Notes: generated from the sequence alone by a model not told the origin. Positions 30,472 to 39,922 are shown, numbered from the stretch's first letter. The stretch: 64,000 nt of DNA from Sphingopyxis macrogoltabida (GCF_001314325.1 NZ_CP009429.1:1364501-1428500), one strand, 5' to 3'. A program made the numbers and translations.

Positions 30472-30899
30472 TGCCATCTATACAGACCACCGACTGGCTC
30501 GCGCTGAAATCCCGCATCGATACGCTGGTGACGGATCCGGTGATGCCGCGCTTCGAGCCGGGGGACATCTTCACGCCGCCCACTGACGATGGCAATCCTG
30601 CGCCCTACTTGCTGCTCAGCGACGTGACCAACACGCCCGATCGCGTCGGCATCGATCCTCGTTTGCATATCCGCAGCGGGACGTTGATGATCACCGTCCA
30701 GTGGCCAATTGCGCGGGCGATCGAGCACACGCAGCTCAAGGAAATCGCGGGCCAGATCGCCGCCCACTTCCCCGCGGATCAGTGCATGTCGTTCGGCCCG
30801 TCGCGGTTGCGCGTGACGCAGGATTCGGAAGTGATGCAGCCGTTCGTCGATGGGGCGGTTAGGGTTTGTGTGGTCAGGGTGTTTTGGGCGTCGACTTAG
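30471..30899 (+). CDS. Tail terminator protein
   Basis: 142 residues. PRFEPGDIFTPPTDDGNPAPYLLLSDVTNTP, then SGTLMITVQWPIARAIEHTQLKEIAGQIAAHFP and DGAVRVCVVRVFW: a small alpha/beta protein like lambda gpU and DUF4128, which caps the tail tube. Its TAG overlaps the stop of the opposing moron gene. Confidence 0.72.
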   Translation: MPSIQTTDWLALKSRIDTLVTDPVMPRFEPGDIFTPPTDDGNPAPYLLLSDVTNTPDRVGIDPRLHIRSGTLMITVQWPIARAIEHTQLKEIAGQIAAHFPADQCMSFGPSRLRVTQDSEVMQPFVDGAVRVCVVRVFWAST

Positions 30900-31369
30900 G
30901 ATATAACCCCTATTTTACTTGCACGAGCAAGAATTCTACAGTTTTTGGGTGTCGTAAATGGCGTCATGTAGTGGCGGATAAACGCGGCCAGAAAGTCGCG
31001 CTCCAATTCGAACTCCTTGGCCTTCCTCAGTAAAACGCATATTCGGTCGGGCCAATGGGGCGGCATGAAATGAGCGTTGGCGAACCAATCATCCAGCAAG
31101 CGACCGAGAAATTGTACGTTCCAGCCCAAATCTTGATCAGCCATCTTCCCAAAAAATTCACCGTGCTTTGGCGCGATATCGAAGGCTCTCGCCCGATAGC
31201 GCGCACGGTGTCGCTCCAATATAGCGGGACCGATGTCCGTTCCGCTCCAATCAAATAGATGGGCGCCTCGCATCGCCTCTGACTGATTCCAGTTGAGTGG
31301 TTCGGTAGTATTGAGTCGATCAATCAATCCGCGAAGGGCTCGAGTCTCATCCTCGCTGACTTGGGCCAA
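30896..31369 (-). CDS. Moron gene in the tail module, unknown function
   Basis: 157 residues on the strand opposite to all late genes, in a patch of visibly lower GC. The start used is TTG (AAGG ten bases upstream); a shorter version from MRGAHLFDW is possible. Contents: ETRALRGLIDRLNTTEPLNWNQS, YRARAFDIAPKHGEFFGKMADQDLGWNVQFLGRLLDDWF, FELERDFLAAFIRHYM. No known family. It follows the exported-protein gene by 3 bases, so the two form one unit. Confidence 0.65.
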   Translation of the reverse strand: MAQVSEDETRALRGLIDRLNTTEPLNWNQSEAMRGAHLFDWSGTDIGPAILERHRARYRARAFDIAPKHGEFFGKMADQDLGWNVQFLGRLLDDWFANAHFMPPHWPDRICVLLRKAKEFELERDFLAAFIRHYMTPFTTPKNCRILARASKIGVIS

Positions 31370-31372
31370 GGA

Positions 31373-31741
31373 TCAGTCGCCTTGGGTTTTCACCCATTTG
31401 GACATATCGCAGGCCTCATCCGATGACGAAATCTCGCCCATGTCTTGCTTTAGACGAGCGGTACGGCATTCAATTGCCGGGATGAGATAGAGCCCGCCCT
31501 TAGGGGTGGTGGTTGGCAGACTGCACTTGTGTGCCACCATCAGATTTAGCGTTTGCTGCGCCTCGGCCAATACGTTCGCATCTTGAGTTTCACGCATTGT
31601 TTTGCGAATTGCGCTAGTGTCTCCGAGACCGTCGGCCATCGACATTGCCAGCTTTTTACTGGCACCCTCATATTCCTCGGCGAGCTTGTCGCATGTCCCT
31701 GACGCTGGGACGGCGCCTACCAGAAGTATCGCAAGAATCAT
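31373..31741 (-). CDS. Exported moron protein
   Basis: 122 residues with GGAGG six bases before the ATG. A short signal sequence (MILAILLVGAVPASGT) precedes a helical, cysteine-containing mature part: CDKLAEEYEGASKKLAM, VAHKCSLPTT, IECRTARLKQDM, EACDMSKWV; four Cys could pair. It looks like a small periplasmic protein. No family recognised. Confidence 0.65.
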   Translation of the reverse strand: MILAILLVGAVPASGTCDKLAEEYEGASKKLAMSMADGLGDTSAIRKTMRETQDANVLAEAQQTLNLMVAHKCSLPTTTPKGGLYLIPAIECRTARLKQDMGEISSSDEACDMSKWVKTQGD

Positions 31742-31936
31742 GAGGGGCCTCCGAAAACAAGCCGCAGGCTACTCGGCCGCGGGACCCAATTCAATCAGCC
31801 AACGAGCGGCGGCAATCGAATGCCCCGGTAGCGACTTAAAAATTCTCCACGACGTAAGAATATTGCGCATATGGGGCTTCTGATGTAACGTTCGGCAACT
31901 TTGGAGCCGCATTGGCGGTCAACAGGAGCGACGAAC

Positions 31937-32665
31937 ATGTTGCAGCGGATTGGCGGATCAAAAATCTATATCGGGACGAAAGTCGCATTGCCGACCGATC
32001 TTCGCGTCACCCTCGCCGACTTCACGGCACAGGAATCCGAATGGCTCGAAATCAACGGCTGGACCAACTCGGGGCCGCTCGGCGATGCGCGCGCCGCCAT
32101 CACTCAGAGTTTCATCGGCGCTGATCGCGACGCCACCATTGCAGGCACGGCAAATTCCCCGGCGATGGAAAACGTTTTCGCGCCGCTTCCCACGGACCCC
32201 GGCCAGATCCGCCTGCGTCAGGCTGTCGATGGCTGCGCGAATTACGCCTTCAAAGTCGAATGGGGCGCCGGTTGCGCATCGGAAGGGCCGGTCACGATCA
32301 GCGTAGCTGCGCCCGGCATTGTGACATGGCCCGGTGGGCACGGGCTTGCGGCGGGATCGCCCGTCATCTTCGAGCCTGAGGGCGGCAACCTGCCCACCGG
32401 ACTCACCGCTGGGACCGTATATTACGTCCGCGAAACCGGACTGACCCCGACAAGCTTCTCGGTTTCGGCGACGCCAGGCGGGGCCGGCATCACGACCACG
32501 CTCGCGGCAACGGCTGACGAGATCATCGCTACCGCACAGCCGGCGGGCGAAACCGACCTCTTTTACGGCATTGTGCTCTCGAAGAGCAAAAACGGCGGTG
32601 AAGCCAACGCCGCCCGAATGGCGACGCATTCGATCAAGCCCAACACGAACATCGTCGAAGTCTAA
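31937..32665 (+). CDS. Major tail tube protein with inserted beta domain
   Basis: 242 residues from ATG with AGGAG upstream. The tube fold is at both ends (GSKIYIGTKVALPTDLRV, EWLEINGWTNSGPLGDARAAITQSFIGADRD; SKSKNGGEANAARMATHSIKP). Residues about 112-208 hold an inserted module: TWPGGHGLAAGSPVIFEPEGG, LPTGLTAGTVYYVRETG, SFSVSATPGG, common in phage structural proteins and probably exposed on the tube surface. Confidence 0.82.
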   Translation: MLQRIGGSKIYIGTKVALPTDLRVTLADFTAQESEWLEINGWTNSGPLGDARAAITQSFIGADRDATIAGTANSPAMENVFAPLPTDPGQIRLRQAVDGCANYAFKVEWGAGCASEGPVTISVAAPGIVTWPGGHGLAAGSPVIFEPEGGNLPTGLTAGTVYYVRETGLTPTSFSVSATPGGAGITTTLAATADEIIATAQPAGETDLFYGIVLSKSKNGGEANAARMATHSIKPNTNIVEV

Positions 32666-32735
32666 CCAGCTAAGGGCGGCGGCAATTCGGGCTGCCGTCG
32701 TCCTTAGGCCCGAACCTGCCCGAGCGAGAAGAGCT

Positions 32736-33149
32736 ATGGATATTGGAAATCTCGGCAAGAAAATCGACTTGAACCCCGGCACGTGGATCGAAGACGTTCC
32801 GGACATGGAAGGCGTCCGGTTCCTCGTCCGCTCGACCAACTTCAAGCCGTTCAAGATTGCCAGCGCCGGCCTTGCGCGGCGAAGCGGCAAGAAGCTGCGT
32901 ACCGATGCCGGCGTCGTCAATTTCGCTGTCACCATGGGCAGCGCGCTCGCCGAACACATCCTGCTTGATTGGGATGGCGTGACCGAGAACGGCAAGCCGC
33001 TCAAATATGACGCGAAAAAGGCGCTGGCGTTGCTCACGGCCGACGATGATTTCGGGATCGGCGATGCATACCGCCGGGCCGTTGAATGGGCCGGCGATCA
33101 GGTCGCTGAACGCATCGCCGAGACGGCCGAGGAAGCGGCGGGAAACTAA
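32736..33149 (+). CDS. Tail assembly chaperone, short form (gpG-like)
   Basis: 137 residues. Begins MDIGNLGKKIDLNPGTWIEDVPDMEGVRFLVRS and ends with AERIAETAEEAAGN. Its last codons are GCG GGA AAC TAA, which form the slippery heptamer G GGA AAC at 33140-33146. It keeps the tape measure soluble during tail assembly. Confidence 0.85.
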   Translation: MDIGNLGKKIDLNPGTWIEDVPDMEGVRFLVRSTNFKPFKIASAGLARRSGKKLRTDAGVVNFAVTMGSALAEHILLDWDGVTENGKPLKYDAKKALALLTADDDFGIGDAYRRAVEWAGDQVAERIAETAEEAAGN

Positions 33150-33529
33150 CCGCTGCCCTCCTCTGGTCGCTCGATCGTCATGAAGAATGGAAGGCGGCAC
33201 GGGAAAGCGAAGAGGAGCACGGAACGGAAATCCCGGAAGACCTCTATCCGCCCGAAATATTGGAAGGGTACGATGTCTGGCTTGGCGACTTCTGGCGGCT
33301 CTCCACCGAAAGGCAGATCGGCTTCGGCTACGGCCCCATCCCGGCGAGTGCGATTGCAGCGCATGTCTCGGGATGGGGCGACGAAGATGCTCATCTGTTC
33401 GAGCACTGCATCCGCGCCCTCGATCGCGTTTTTCTCATGAAGGCCAACCAGTCAGAAGACGAGCCGCTCGCCACAGGATCTCCGATGGAAGCCTGGCGCT
33501 CAGCCACGAACCGGCAGAGGGAGAAGTGA
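32736..33529 (+). CDS. Tail assembly chaperone, -1 frameshift product (gpGT-like)
   Basis: 264 residues: the 137 of the short form, then 127 read after a -1 slip at 33146. The T part starts LTAALLWSLDRHEEWKAARE and continues YDVWLGDFWRLSTERQIGFG and GWGDEDAHLFEHCIRALDRVF. The -1 frame is open from before the slip site to the TGA at 33527, with no good independent start. The only ATG candidate (33260) would cut the domain. The pattern equals lambda G/GT. Confidence 0.82.
33140..33146 (+). promoter_or_regulatory. Programmed -1 ribosomal frameshift site GGGAAAC
   Basis: X-XXY-YYZ heptamer G-GGA-AAC in the reading frame of the short chaperone, one codon before its TAA. After slipping, GGG and AAA keep the wobble pairing rules. 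It is nearly the lambda site (GGGAAAG). A downstream stimulator was not identified by eye. Confidence 0.85.
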
Positions 33530-33530
33530 C

Positions 33531-36050
33531 GTGGATGTCGCCGCGCTAAATCTCAGCGTCGAAAGCAAGGATGTCGTCAGCGCGACGACGGATCTCGACA
33601 AGTTCAGCGCCTCGGCTGATCGGGCAGCGGCATCGGCCGGGAAGCTGTCCGGCAATGGGAATGCCGCGAAGCTCGCGCAGGATTACGCTCGCGCCGCTCG
33701 CGCCGCCGATCAGGCGGGCGGGTCTGTCGCGAAGGCCACGCAGATGGTCGCCGCGGCTAATGCCCACGTCGTGACATATCGCAATCATCTTCAGGGCATT
33801 GTCACGGCGTCGGGGCATGCCGCCACCGCGCAGACGGCGCTCGCTGGGGCTGTTTCGCGAACCTCTACGGCAACACAGCAATCTGACGCGCACGTCATAG
33901 CATACCGGAACAATCTCGAGCGGCTGGCGACAGCGAACAAATCGGCTGGGACTGCGTCAACGAGTGCAGCTACGGGGGTCGCGGCGGTGGGCACGGCGTC
34001 TCGTGCCACATCGGCAATCGTTTCCGGCCTCGCCGGAATTTTGGGCGGGCTCATTGGCGTTATCATCGGCGGCATGCTCGACGCACTGTTGCAGATGGTC
34101 GCGGGCCTGTTTGAGGCCGACAAGGCCATGGAGCGTGTCGAACTGGCATCTGACGGTCTCAGCGATGCGCAAGGCGTGCTCGGCAAGATGTTCGATTTGA
34201 CCACGGGCAAGATCAAATCGCAGAACGAAATGCTCATCCTTAACGCGCGCCTGATGGCGGCGAATCTGCGTGGCGAGGCCGCGCGGGATAAGGAAGCCGC
34301 AGCGTCCGGTTTGCAGGATGCCGTGAATTCCCCCGTGCGAGGCTATGGCGGCGTCCTGCAATCGATCTTCAATCCAAGGGGATATGATGCGTCTCAGTTC
34401 GAGCGCGAGAAATTGCGGGACATCGCGCGCCGAGTGGATATCGGCATCCTTGGGGAAAGTGCTGCCGCCCGTGAGGCCAAGAACATCGATTTTTCGAAGA
34501 CCGGGATTTCGGAAAGTGACTTCCTGACGACGCTCGCCAAGCGGTATTCTTCGGCGGCAAAGGTGAAGATCGCCGATGAAATCGAAAAGTCGATCGACAC
34601 CGGAACTTTGTCCGACGTTTTCCGCGAGGAGGCTTCCGCCGGTCGCAAGGCGCGGGAGCGTTCCGGACGTCGGGGCGGCAAGACCGATGCTGAAAAGACG
34701 GCCGATCTCATCCGCAATGCCGAAGCCGAGATCACTGTCGAGCAGAACCGTTCCAGGGCGGTTGAAATGTCGGCGGAGGCGGCCGCAGAACTTGAGCAAA
34801 AAACGAAGCTGCTCAATGCCGCCGCATCGGCTGGCATTAAGGTTACGCCCGAACTGACGAAGAAAATCGAGGATCTGGCGGCCACCTACGCTGGCGCCAA
34901 GGTCGCCGCCGATATGTCTGAGGTCATCACGTCCAACACTGACGACATCCGTAAGCAGACTGATGCAATGGAAGATCAGCGGAAGCTGGTTGGTCTCTAC
35001 GGAGACGATTTGGCCCGCGCGACAAGGGAGATGGAAGCCCAAAAGAAGATCCGCGATGCTTTGCCTAAAGGCGCAATTTGGGTCGTCGGCAAGCCCATCA
35101 CTGGCGGCCTGTCCGATCAAATTGAGGCGGATGCCCAAGCGAAGCGAATCGCTGATCTTAAAAAATGGTCGGAAGACACAGCGTATGCCATGGACCTTGA
35201 GCGGTCCGGGCTTCAACTGACCGGAGAGGCAGCGCTTGAATATGCCTTCATCTCGGAGCGGCTCAACGAGGCGCAGCGCGCGCGTGTTAGGCAATCCCCT
35301 GAAGAGATCGCCGCCATACGAGAAGCCGGCGCCGCATACGCGAAAGCCCGGTACGCCATCGACCAGCAGGCGAAGGCAATCGCAGATGCGCGCGAGGTGA
35401 CGCGGGGCTTCTTTTCGGATTGGGCCTACGGTGTCCGACAGGGCGAAAACATTTTCAAGGCGTTCGCCGATAGCGTCGTCAATGGCCTAAACCGCATAAT
35501 CGACAAGCTCATGGATCGTGCGTTTGAGAACATGTTCTCGGGCGGCGGAGGCGGCGGGTTTCTGGGAAAATTGTTCGGCAGTTTCAGCGGTCTTTTTGGA
35601 GGCTCCAGTCTCCAATCAGCGTCGTTGAACCTCATCGCCGCGAACCCCGGCATCTTCGCCAAAGGCGCTGCTTTCGACCGCGCGCACTATTTTGCGAATG
35701 GCGCGGCATTCAGCAATTCGATCCTCAACAGCCCGACCCTCTTCAAATTCGCGAATGGAGGCAAACTGGGCGTGGCCGGCGAGGCCGGGCCAGAAGCTGT
35801 TATGCCGCTCACGCGCGGTAGCGACGGCAAGCTTGGCGTGCAGGCGCACGGCGGAGGCGGCGGCCGGGGCGGCCCGCCGCCCATCATCATGGGCGACATC
35901 AATCAGGAAATCAGGATTGACGGCGGTTTCACACCGGAATCAGCGGTCGCGATGATCAAGCAAGGCGGCGAAGCGACAATCGCGCAGATAAAACGCGAGC
36001 TGCAATCGCTGCTCGAGCAGCTCGAGCGCGACGGGGTGCTAGTGGGATGA
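33531..36050 (+). CDS. Tape measure protein
   Basis: 839 residues from a GTG one base after the chaperone stop. N-terminal coiled coil with AxxAAA repeats, a hydrophobic stretch at about 162-196 (VSGLAGILGGLIGVIIGGMLDALL), long central helices, and a C-terminal glycine-rich part with GGKLGVAGEAGPEAVMPLTRG, a common tape-measure ending. At about 0.15 nm per residue the tail would be near 125 nm (family rule). Confidence 0.9.
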   Translation: MDVAALNLSVESKDVVSATTDLDKFSASADRAAASAGKLSGNGNAAKLAQDYARAARAADQAGGSVAKATQMVAAANAHVVTYRNHLQGIVTASGHAATAQTALAGAVSRTSTATQQSDAHVIAYRNNLERLATANKSAGTASTSAATGVAAVGTASRATSAIVSGLAGILGGLIGVIIGGMLDALLQMVAGLFEADKAMERVELASDGLSDAQGVLGKMFDLTTGKIKSQNEMLILNARLMAANLRGEAARDKEAAASGLQDAVNSPVRGYGGVLQSIFNPRGYDASQFEREKLRDIARRVDIGILGESAAAREAKNIDFSKTGISESDFLTTLAKRYSSAAKVKIADEIEKSIDTGTLSDVFREEASAGRKARERSGRRGGKTDAEKTADLIRNAEAEITVEQNRSRAVEMSAEAAAELEQKTKLLNAAASAGIKVTPELTKKIEDLAATYAGAKVAADMSEVITSNTDDIRKQTDAMEDQRKLVGLYGDDLARATREMEAQKKIRDALPKGAIWVVGKPITGGLSDQIEADAQAKRIADLKKWSEDTAYAMDLERSGLQLTGEAALEYAFISERLNEAQRARVRQSPEEIAAIREAGAAYAKARYAIDQQAKAIADAREVTRGFFSDWAYGVRQGENIFKAFADSVVNGLNRIIDKLMDRAFENMFSGGGGGGFLGKLFGSFSGLFGGSSLQSASLNLIAANPGIFAKGAAFDRAHYFANGAAFSNSILNSPTLFKFANGGKLGVAGEAGPEAVMPLTRGSDGKLGVQAHGGGGGRGGPPPIIMGDINQEIRIDGGFTPESAVAMIKQGGEATIAQIKRELQSLLEQLERDGVLVG

Positions 36051-36706
36051 AAATTTACCAGTTCCCGACCTTTCGCATCGAAAACCAGCTCTTTCATACG
36101 CCGGGCGCCGGATATGACGGCGGCCTGACCTCGGGCGGCGCGCAGTTCATCACGCCCGAGCCCGGCGGCTTCGGCGTTCTCGAGATGCAGCCGGCGATCA
36201 TTGACACCGAATGGGACGCCCCGCTCGCATCGTGGATCATGTCGAAGATCAGCGGGCAGGTCTTCCGCGCCCGCCTCGCTCCCTCGCCGCAGGTCGCATA
36301 CAGCCGCAAGCGCGGCATGCTCGCACTGCCGTGGGATAATGGCGAAACATGGTCCAATCAGGAGAATTGGGACGGCGACTTCACGGCCGTCTATACCGCC
36401 CCCGCGCTCCGCGGCTCGCTCGTCGTCGAATTCGACCTGACCGGCGTCGGCCAGATCGTCTCGCCCGGGCATGTCATCGGTCATGATTACGACTGCTATC
36501 TGGTCGATGAGGTCATCTATTCCGGGGACATCGCCGCCGCGACAGTGACCACGCCGCTGTGCCGTGATATCGCGCCGGGCGACAACTGCTATCTTCGCCC
36601 TTGGTTCACCGGGCGCATCAGCAACGGCGCCGATATTCGCTCGGCCTATAATAGCCTCGGCCATGTGAAGCCCGGCAACATCATCCTGCAGCAGGCGATC
36701 GTATGA
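36047..36706 (+). CDS. Distal tail protein
   Basis: 219 residues, mostly beta (SRKRGMLALPWDNGETWSNQENWDGDFTAVYTAP ... HDYDCYLVDEVIYSGDIAAATVTTPLCRDI). It follows the tape measure with an ATGA overlap, where the distal tail or minor tail protein belongs. The family is not certain. Confidence 0.68.
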   Translation: MKIYQFPTFRIENQLFHTPGAGYDGGLTSGGAQFITPEPGGFGVLEMQPAIIDTEWDAPLASWIMSKISGQVFRARLAPSPQVAYSRKRGMLALPWDNGETWSNQENWDGDFTAVYTAPALRGSLVVEFDLTGVGQIVSPGHVIGHDYDCYLVDEVIYSGDIAAATVTTPLCRDIAPGDNCYLRPWFTGRISNGADIRSAYNSLGHVKPGNIILQQAIV

Positions 36707-37362
36707 GCGCCTTCTACGACATGATCGACGAAATCCTCGGCGATGCCGACGATGTGACCGATATCGTCGCGACCGCGCGGAAGTGCTGGCACTACGAATT
36801 CGCCGACGAGCCCGTTCGTCTCTGGGACGGTCAGGGCAATGCTATCGACAGCAACGGGAATGAATGGCTCGGGACGATCAACGCGAACGGTGGCAATCTA
36901 CACAAGACCCCCTCGCTTCAGGATGGTCGCGACGGAACGGCGGCGTCCTACAATTTTGCGCTGAACATCCCAACGATTCCCGGCGAAGACACGCTTGAAC
37001 TCTACAACTCTCTGAAGGCCGATCAGGCTCAGGTCTTCGGCCGCAAGCTGACCTGTTATCTCGTGCTCTTTGTCGAGGGCGAGGGCCTGCGTCCGAACAC
37101 GCCGGTCAGCTTCTATAAAGAGATGATCATGTTCTCGCCGAAGTTCGACGAGCAGATCCAGCGCGCCGCATCTGGAACGATTGTCAAGAATTACACGGCC
37201 TCGATCACGGCCAAGGACAACAATCACGGTCGCAGCGAAACGCCCGGACGCACCTATGCCGACACCATGCAGAAGCGCCGCGCACAGCAGCTTGGCGTTT
37301 CCGTCGATCGCGGGGCCGAATATCTGGCGCTGCTCGCGAACCGAACCTACCAGGTGCCATGA
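36703..37362 (+). CDS. Tail tip protein (DUF2163-like)
   Basis: 219 residues. KCWHYEFADEPVRLWDGQGNAIDSNGNEWLGTI and GRKLTCYLVLFVEGEGLRPNTPVSFYKEMIMF, ending GVSVDRGAEYLALLANRTYQVP. The order distal tail - this - peptidase - large tip protein copies the baseplate block of gene transfer agents and many alphaproteobacterial siphoviruses. Confidence 0.7.
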   Translation: MSAFYDMIDEILGDADDVTDIVATARKCWHYEFADEPVRLWDGQGNAIDSNGNEWLGTINANGGNLHKTPSLQDGRDGTAASYNFALNIPTIPGEDTLELYNSLKADQAQVFGRKLTCYLVLFVEGEGLRPNTPVSFYKEMIMFSPKFDEQIQRAASGTIVKNYTASITAKDNNHGRSETPGRTYADTMQKRRAQQLGVSVDRGAEYLALLANRTYQVP

Positions 37363-37751
37363 TGGATGTGGTCGACGAAACGCTGCGCGAGTGGCGGCGA
37401 TCGGCCTTCGTCTATGGCCAGTCGGATTGCATGTTGTCGATCGGGCAGTACCTCGCGCGAACCGGACACCGGGACGTCACCGGGCAATTTCTCAGCCAAT
37501 ATTCGACGGCAGAAGGCGCAGAGGCGCAGATGGCCGCCCATGGAGGCATTCCGGGTTTGCTGGCGCTTGCCGGCGCTGTCGTGAAGACCGGCGCCCCCTC
37601 GCGCGGCGACGTGCTTGAGATCGCCTATGATGACGGTTCCATCGGCGGCCTTTGCACCGGTGATAGCGCGGCCGTGAGGCTGGAACGCGGGGTGGTGGAA
37701 CTCAAGCTCCGATTTTTGACCATCCTCGGCGTCTGGGCGGGGTCGGCCTGA
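37359..37751 (+). CDS. NlpC/P60-like tail peptidase (DUF6950-like)
   Basis: 130 residues. SAFVYGQSDCMLSIGQYLARTGHRDV carries the candidate catalytic Cys after GQSD as in small NlpC/P60-related phage proteins; SRGDVLEI and GLCTGDSAAV are the following strands. It probably cuts peptidoglycan during DNA entry or helps tip assembly. Confidence 0.72.
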   Translation: MMDVVDETLREWRRSAFVYGQSDCMLSIGQYLARTGHRDVTGQFLSQYSTAEGAEAQMAAHGGIPGLLALAGAVVKTGAPSRGDVLEIAYDDGSIGGLCTGDSAAVRLERGVVELKLRFLTILGVWAGSA

Positions 37752-39841
37752 TGGCGGCCGTCAAGAAGATCGTGGGTCTCGTCGCGCTCGCCGCTCTGGC
37801 TGTGTTTGTGCCCTATGTTGCGCTGATCGTCGGCCCGAAATTGCTCGGCGCCGCGATCGGCGCTGTGTTCGGCAACAAGTCTCGGTCCAAGATGGAGGCG
37901 AGCAAGGTCAATGTGAAAATCCCCGAGCCGCCGCGCTGGCTGAATTGCGGCACGGCCCGGCAGGGCGGGGGCGTCCTATTCGCCGAATTCGATGATCAGG
38001 GCCGCTGGTGGTATGTCGTCGTCCACAGTGACGAAATCCTGCATCCGGGCTATTCCTATTATCTCGACGACGAACCGGTCACGCTCGACGGGTCGGGCTA
38101 CGTCTACCAAAAGGAATTCCGCCTCAAGACGAACAAGGCGAAAGACCCTGCCGAAACCGACGGCGAGGGCAAAGGCTATATTCGCATCTGGACGACGACC
38201 TATAGCGAGACCGACCCTGTGCCGCCGCGCATTGCCGCGCTCGATGCCGCCTTCCCAACAAAATGGACCGCGGATCACAAACTGGTCGGCACGACATTCA
38301 GCGTCGTTTGCATGGATGCGCTCGAAATCGAGCATCGCTACAAGATCTATCGCTGGCGCGGGCCGATCGGGCTGGGCGAGGCCGCGCTGAGCGTGCGCGG
38401 GGATTGGGCGAATGCTTACGACCCGCGCGACGAAGAACAGGTTCTGGGCGACCGCACCACATATAAGCCGACGCGCAACGCGGCGCTGGTCTGGGCGTGG
38501 TTTCGCACGCACCCGTTCGGCCGCGGGAAGCCTGAAAGCTCGATCGATTGGACGCGCATGGCGACCGAAGCCGACATTTGCGATCAGGACGTCGAGGGCA
38601 TCGAGGGAACGCAGAAGCGATATGAAGCGGGCGTCGCAATCGTCGACGAGGCGCGCCGCGTCGATGCCGAGCAAGAAATTCTCGCAGCCTGTGACGGCTT
38701 CATCCTGTTCGGCGAGGATGGAAAGTCATGGGTGAGCGTCGGCCATTATGCGGCGCCGACGGTCGCCCTCTCTCGAAACCGGGATATTATGGCTCTGTCC
38801 AGCATCGAGGCGCAGGACGGCGAGAGCGAAACGCAGGGCGTCATCGTGCGCTATACCGAGCCGGCGGCTAATTATACGGTCCAGCCGTCGGCAGCGTGGA
38901 TCAATCCGCTCTATTACGACCCGCTGACGACGCCGAAATTCCTGACCGTCGACATTCTGCCGTGCCAGAATCACAATCAGGCGATGCGCCTCGCCAAGGC
39001 GATCGGTCAGCGGGTGCAGCCTCGGCACAAGATCGCTCCGATCACCAACCTTCGCGGCCTGAAATGCCGCCACGAACGCATCGTCAACATCAACTATGAC
39101 AACACCTTCGCCGGGGATTATGAGATCGCGACCCCTGTCGAACTTGACGGCGCCGGCATCTTCACCGGATTCGGCGCGGTCCCGGTCAACGCCAGCCGCT
39201 GGACCCTGCTGCCCGGCGAGGAACAGCCGAAGCCGGTTGTCGATGGCAGCGAGGGCACGGTTTCCTTCCCCGCGATCAGCGGCGAGAGCGTCTATTACAG
39301 CGACGGTTCGATCAAGATCGACTTCCCCCCGATTCCCCGCGACGATGCCACCTATGTCGCAGAGTATATCCTGACCTCGGAAATCACGGGCGACGAAAAC
39401 GACCCCTGGACCTCGATGACGATCAACGTCGACAAGGCGGTCAGCGGGCCGGTCCAAGGCGGGGGCGGCTATACGGTGCGGTATCGCTATGTCGTCTCGT
39501 CGGGGCGGGGTTCGGCCTATGAATATGGCGTCATCACGCCGGAAGATGCGATGCCGCCCGCGACCAACCTTTCGACTGTCGATGGCGTTGGCCAAGCCGG
39601 GTTCTCATGGAAGAACCCGAACGACCTCCGATTCTTCTCGTCGGATATTTATCGTGGGACCACGAACGTCTTCGGCTCCGCAACCAAGATTGCGGATAGC
39701 TATGGCGGTGGCGTGGGTGAGGTGCAGTCCATCGTCGACACGCCGCTGAGCGCGGGGACATATTACTACTGGAATGTTGCAACCGATGGCGGATCGCTTG
39801 AGGCAACTCCTGCCGGTCCGGTATCCGCTGTCGTCACCTAG
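37751..39841 (+). CDS. Central tail tip/fibre-hub protein
   Basis: 696 residues. An N-terminal hydrophobic segment (IVGLVALAALAVFVPYVALIVGPKLLGAAIGAVFG) resembles the membrane-penetrating start of gpJ/gpI-like tip proteins. A large beta body follows, with FNIII-like C-terminal repeats (PPATNLSTVDGVGQAGFSWKNPND, AGTYYYWNVATDGG). It links tip to receptor-binding fibre. Confidence 0.75.
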   Translation: MAAVKKIVGLVALAALAVFVPYVALIVGPKLLGAAIGAVFGNKSRSKMEASKVNVKIPEPPRWLNCGTARQGGGVLFAEFDDQGRWWYVVVHSDEILHPGYSYYLDDEPVTLDGSGYVYQKEFRLKTNKAKDPAETDGEGKGYIRIWTTTYSETDPVPPRIAALDAAFPTKWTADHKLVGTTFSVVCMDALEIEHRYKIYRWRGPIGLGEAALSVRGDWANAYDPRDEEQVLGDRTTYKPTRNAALVWAWFRTHPFGRGKPESSIDWTRMATEADICDQDVEGIEGTQKRYEAGVAIVDEARRVDAEQEILAACDGFILFGEDGKSWVSVGHYAAPTVALSRNRDIMALSSIEAQDGESETQGVIVRYTEPAANYTVQPSAAWINPLYYDPLTTPKFLTVDILPCQNHNQAMRLAKAIGQRVQPRHKIAPITNLRGLKCRHERIVNINYDNTFAGDYEIATPVELDGAGIFTGFGAVPVNASRWTLLPGEEQPKPVVDGSEGTVSFPAISGESVYYSDGSIKIDFPPIPRDDATYVAEYILTSEITGDENDPWTSMTINVDKAVSGPVQGGGGYTVRYRYVVSSGRGSAYEYGVITPEDAMPPATNLSTVDGVGQAGFSWKNPNDLRFFSSDIYRGTTNVFGSATKIADSYGGGVGEVQSIVDTPLSAGTYYYWNVATDGGSLEATPAGPVSAVVT

Positions 39842-39922
39842 GCTTTCCGAATATTTCAACAAGCTTGTCTAAAATTACGTCACTTGATATGACGGCGTAA
39901 TATTATTTCAGGCAGGTGGAAT
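39842..39922 (+). promoter_or_regulatory. AT-rich gap before the fibre gene
   Basis: An 81-base gap, unusual in this otherwise overlapping late operon, with AT-rich runs (TAATATTATTT near 39898). It could hold a promoter for fibre and lysis genes, but no clear -35/-10 pair is seen. Confidence 0.3.
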
